DNA from: SAR324 cluster bacterium
GTDB taxonomy: Bacteria; SAR324; XYD2-FULL-50-16
Assembly (NCBI GenBank): GCA_028282885.1
Contig: JANQGX010000016.1
Location: 1-64,000, forward strand
DNA: 64,000 nt
Reading direction: 5' to 3'
This document shows positions 63,157-64,000 of the stretch, piece by piece. Position 1 is the first letter of the stretch. Every line of letters starts with the position of its first letter. Below the pieces are notes generated by a model. That model ran no database searches. It was not told the DNA's origin and saw nothing but the letters and a program-made list of their open reading frames with translations. The translations under genes were made by a program, and so were the position numbers.

Positions 63157-64000
63157 ATGACAACGACAGCGAAAAAATATACCGCGGAATATATCAAGGC
63201 ACTGGAAATCGGACGTCCCCCCAATGTCAAAAAACTGTTTCCTAATTCGAAGGCGCTGTTGGTCAGCGGTAAGGTTATTGATCGTGCAATGCTGAACAGG
63301 GGAAATGCTATCGCCATGGCGGCAAACGGGCGCAGTAATATTGTCATTCAGGGAGCCCTGAGAGCAGCTCGGAAGGCAAACTCGGTTTTGATCATTGAAA
63401 TCGCCAAGTCCGAAGGGGGTGCCGGAGCCTATTGTGCATCCAGTTTTTGGAACCTCGCCCGCCAGGTCGACGCTGCTTGCAACCAACTCGGGATAACCGT
63501 TCCGGTGGCCATTCATGCCGATCACTATGGAATCAAGAGTGACAGGGACATCACCCGTGCGCAGATAGAGATTCCCAGTATGTTTGATGCCGGTATCACG
63601 TCCATTGCCGTTGACGCCTCTCACTTGCCGGATGATCAAAACCTGCTGGCCAGTCTCAAATTGAATCCCTTTATCCCGGACTGGGCCGGACTGGAAACCG
63701 AGGTGGGCGAAATCAAAGGCAAGCAGGGATTATCAACCGTTGAAGAAGCCCTGTTTCTATTGAAAGGCCTCAATGCCCATGAGGTGTATCCGGATTGGAT
63801 CGCCCTCAACAATGGTACCACCCATGGCCTGGAAGCCAGTGACGCCGGAATTCAGGTGGAGTTGACAGCAGAAATCCACAATGCCATCGCCCGCTACCAG
63901 GTATCCGGTGCCCAGCACGGAACTTCGGGTAACAGCTCCGAGCGGTTGCGGGAAATTGCCCTTAAAACCAAAACCACCAAGGCAAATGTTGCCACAGCCC
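63157..64000 (+). CDS. class II fructose-bisphosphate aldolase family protein, 3' end beyond window
   Basis: The frame from the ATG at 63157 is open to the window end (281 codons seen). It encodes a class II (zinc) aldolase-type barrel. His120 and the following Asp-His of VAIHADHYGI, Glu182/Glu185 in TEVGEIKGK, His223 in NNGTTHG and His254 in GAQHGTSG match the metal and phosphate-binding positions of the family. The family cleaves fructose-1,6-bisphosphate or tagatose-type phosphates to dihydroxyacetone phosphate and an aldehyde. It is of the longer group with an N-terminal extension, so exact substrate is uncertain. The ATG has an AAAAGGA ribosome binding site. The C-terminus lies outside the window. 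Confidence 0.85.
   Translation, partial: MTTTAKKYTAEYIKALEIGRPPNVKKLFPNSKALLVSGKVIDRAMLNRGNAIAMAANGRSNIVIQGALRAARKANSVLIIEIAKSEGGAGAYCASSFWNLARQVDAACNQLGITVPVAIHADHYGIKSDRDITRAQIEIPSMFDAGITSIAVDASHLPDDQNLLASLKLNPFIPDWAGLETEVGEIKGKQGLSTVEEALFLLKGLNAHEVYPDWIALNNGTTHGLEASDAGIQVELTAEIHNAIARYQVSGAQHGTSGNSSERLREIALKTKTTKANVATA

Noticed and set aside
1..64000. CRISPR arrays, transposases, prophage genes, tRNA and rRNA genes
   Set aside because: None seen on reading through; no regularly spaced repeats, no T-arm consensus outside coding sequence, no transposase-like ORF.

Overview
The window is ordinary chromosomal DNA of a Gram-negative bacterium with moderate G+C content. It has an FtsZ gene, a lipoprotein, an AhpC/AhpF/OxyR peroxide system, a FetAB-type iron exporter and an Opp/Dpp-type importer. 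Gene content (a sodium-pumping methylmalonyl-CoA decarboxylase next to a B12 mutase, a Ta0216-like B12/radical SAM protein, 6-TM chemoreceptors, two acyl-CoA ligases) fits a deltaproteobacterium-like or SAR324-like organism with at least facultatively anaerobic metabolism; this placement is inference and no rRNA or tRNA gene is present to confirm it. I see no phage, insertion sequence, CRISPR array or tRNA.

Layout. 1-4.3 kb: an MBL-fold hydrolase and a large lipoprotein converge on a shared terminator. 4.3-14.3 kb (minus strand): an eight-gene methylmalonyl-CoA block, mutA-mutB-meaB-mce then mmdA-mmdD-mmdC-mmdB. It interconverts succinyl-CoA and propionyl-CoA and couples decarboxylation to Na+ export. 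15.2-23.8 kb (minus): an RpiR regulator, a peptide-type ABC importer and a CocE-like hydrolase, with repeated GTAA-N5-TTAC dyads at the regulator promoter. 24-30 kb (minus): an exported pentapeptide-repeat protein, two membrane-embedded chemoreceptors and uvrC. 30-35 kb (plus): thrH and metH, with a structured thrH leader and a 175-nt inverted repeat ahead of metH.

35.6-38 kb: a methyltransferase, an ECF sigma factor with a two-helix membrane partner, and a GIY-YIG-like protein. 38.3-41.6 kb: ahpC-ahpF-oxyR behind a near-consensus OxyR site. 42-48.4 kb: a small membrane protein, a methyltransferase, a B12-binding radical SAM protein, an acyl-CoA synthetase and a crotonase. 48.7-51.7 kb (minus): an unusual module of a GAF/CheA-like ATPase, a single-domain rhodanese and a ComFB-like protein. 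52-59 kb: fetAB, a 751-residue TPR protein, trpEG behind a palindromic operator, and metF. 59.3-60.5 kb (minus): ftsZ. 61.2-64 kb: fadD and a class II aldolase gene cut by the window end.

Working together: the B12-dependent enzymes (MutB, MetH, the radical SAM protein) imply a cobalamin supply. MetH, MetF and the methyltransferases form a one-carbon/AdoMet theme. The acyl-CoA ligases, crotonase and methylmalonyl block suggest fatty or organic acid turnover ending in propionyl-CoA. The least explained parts are the CheA-like/rhodanese/ComFB module (including a histidine-less HPt-like segment), the pseudoknot-like thrH leader, and the long inverted repeat before metH.
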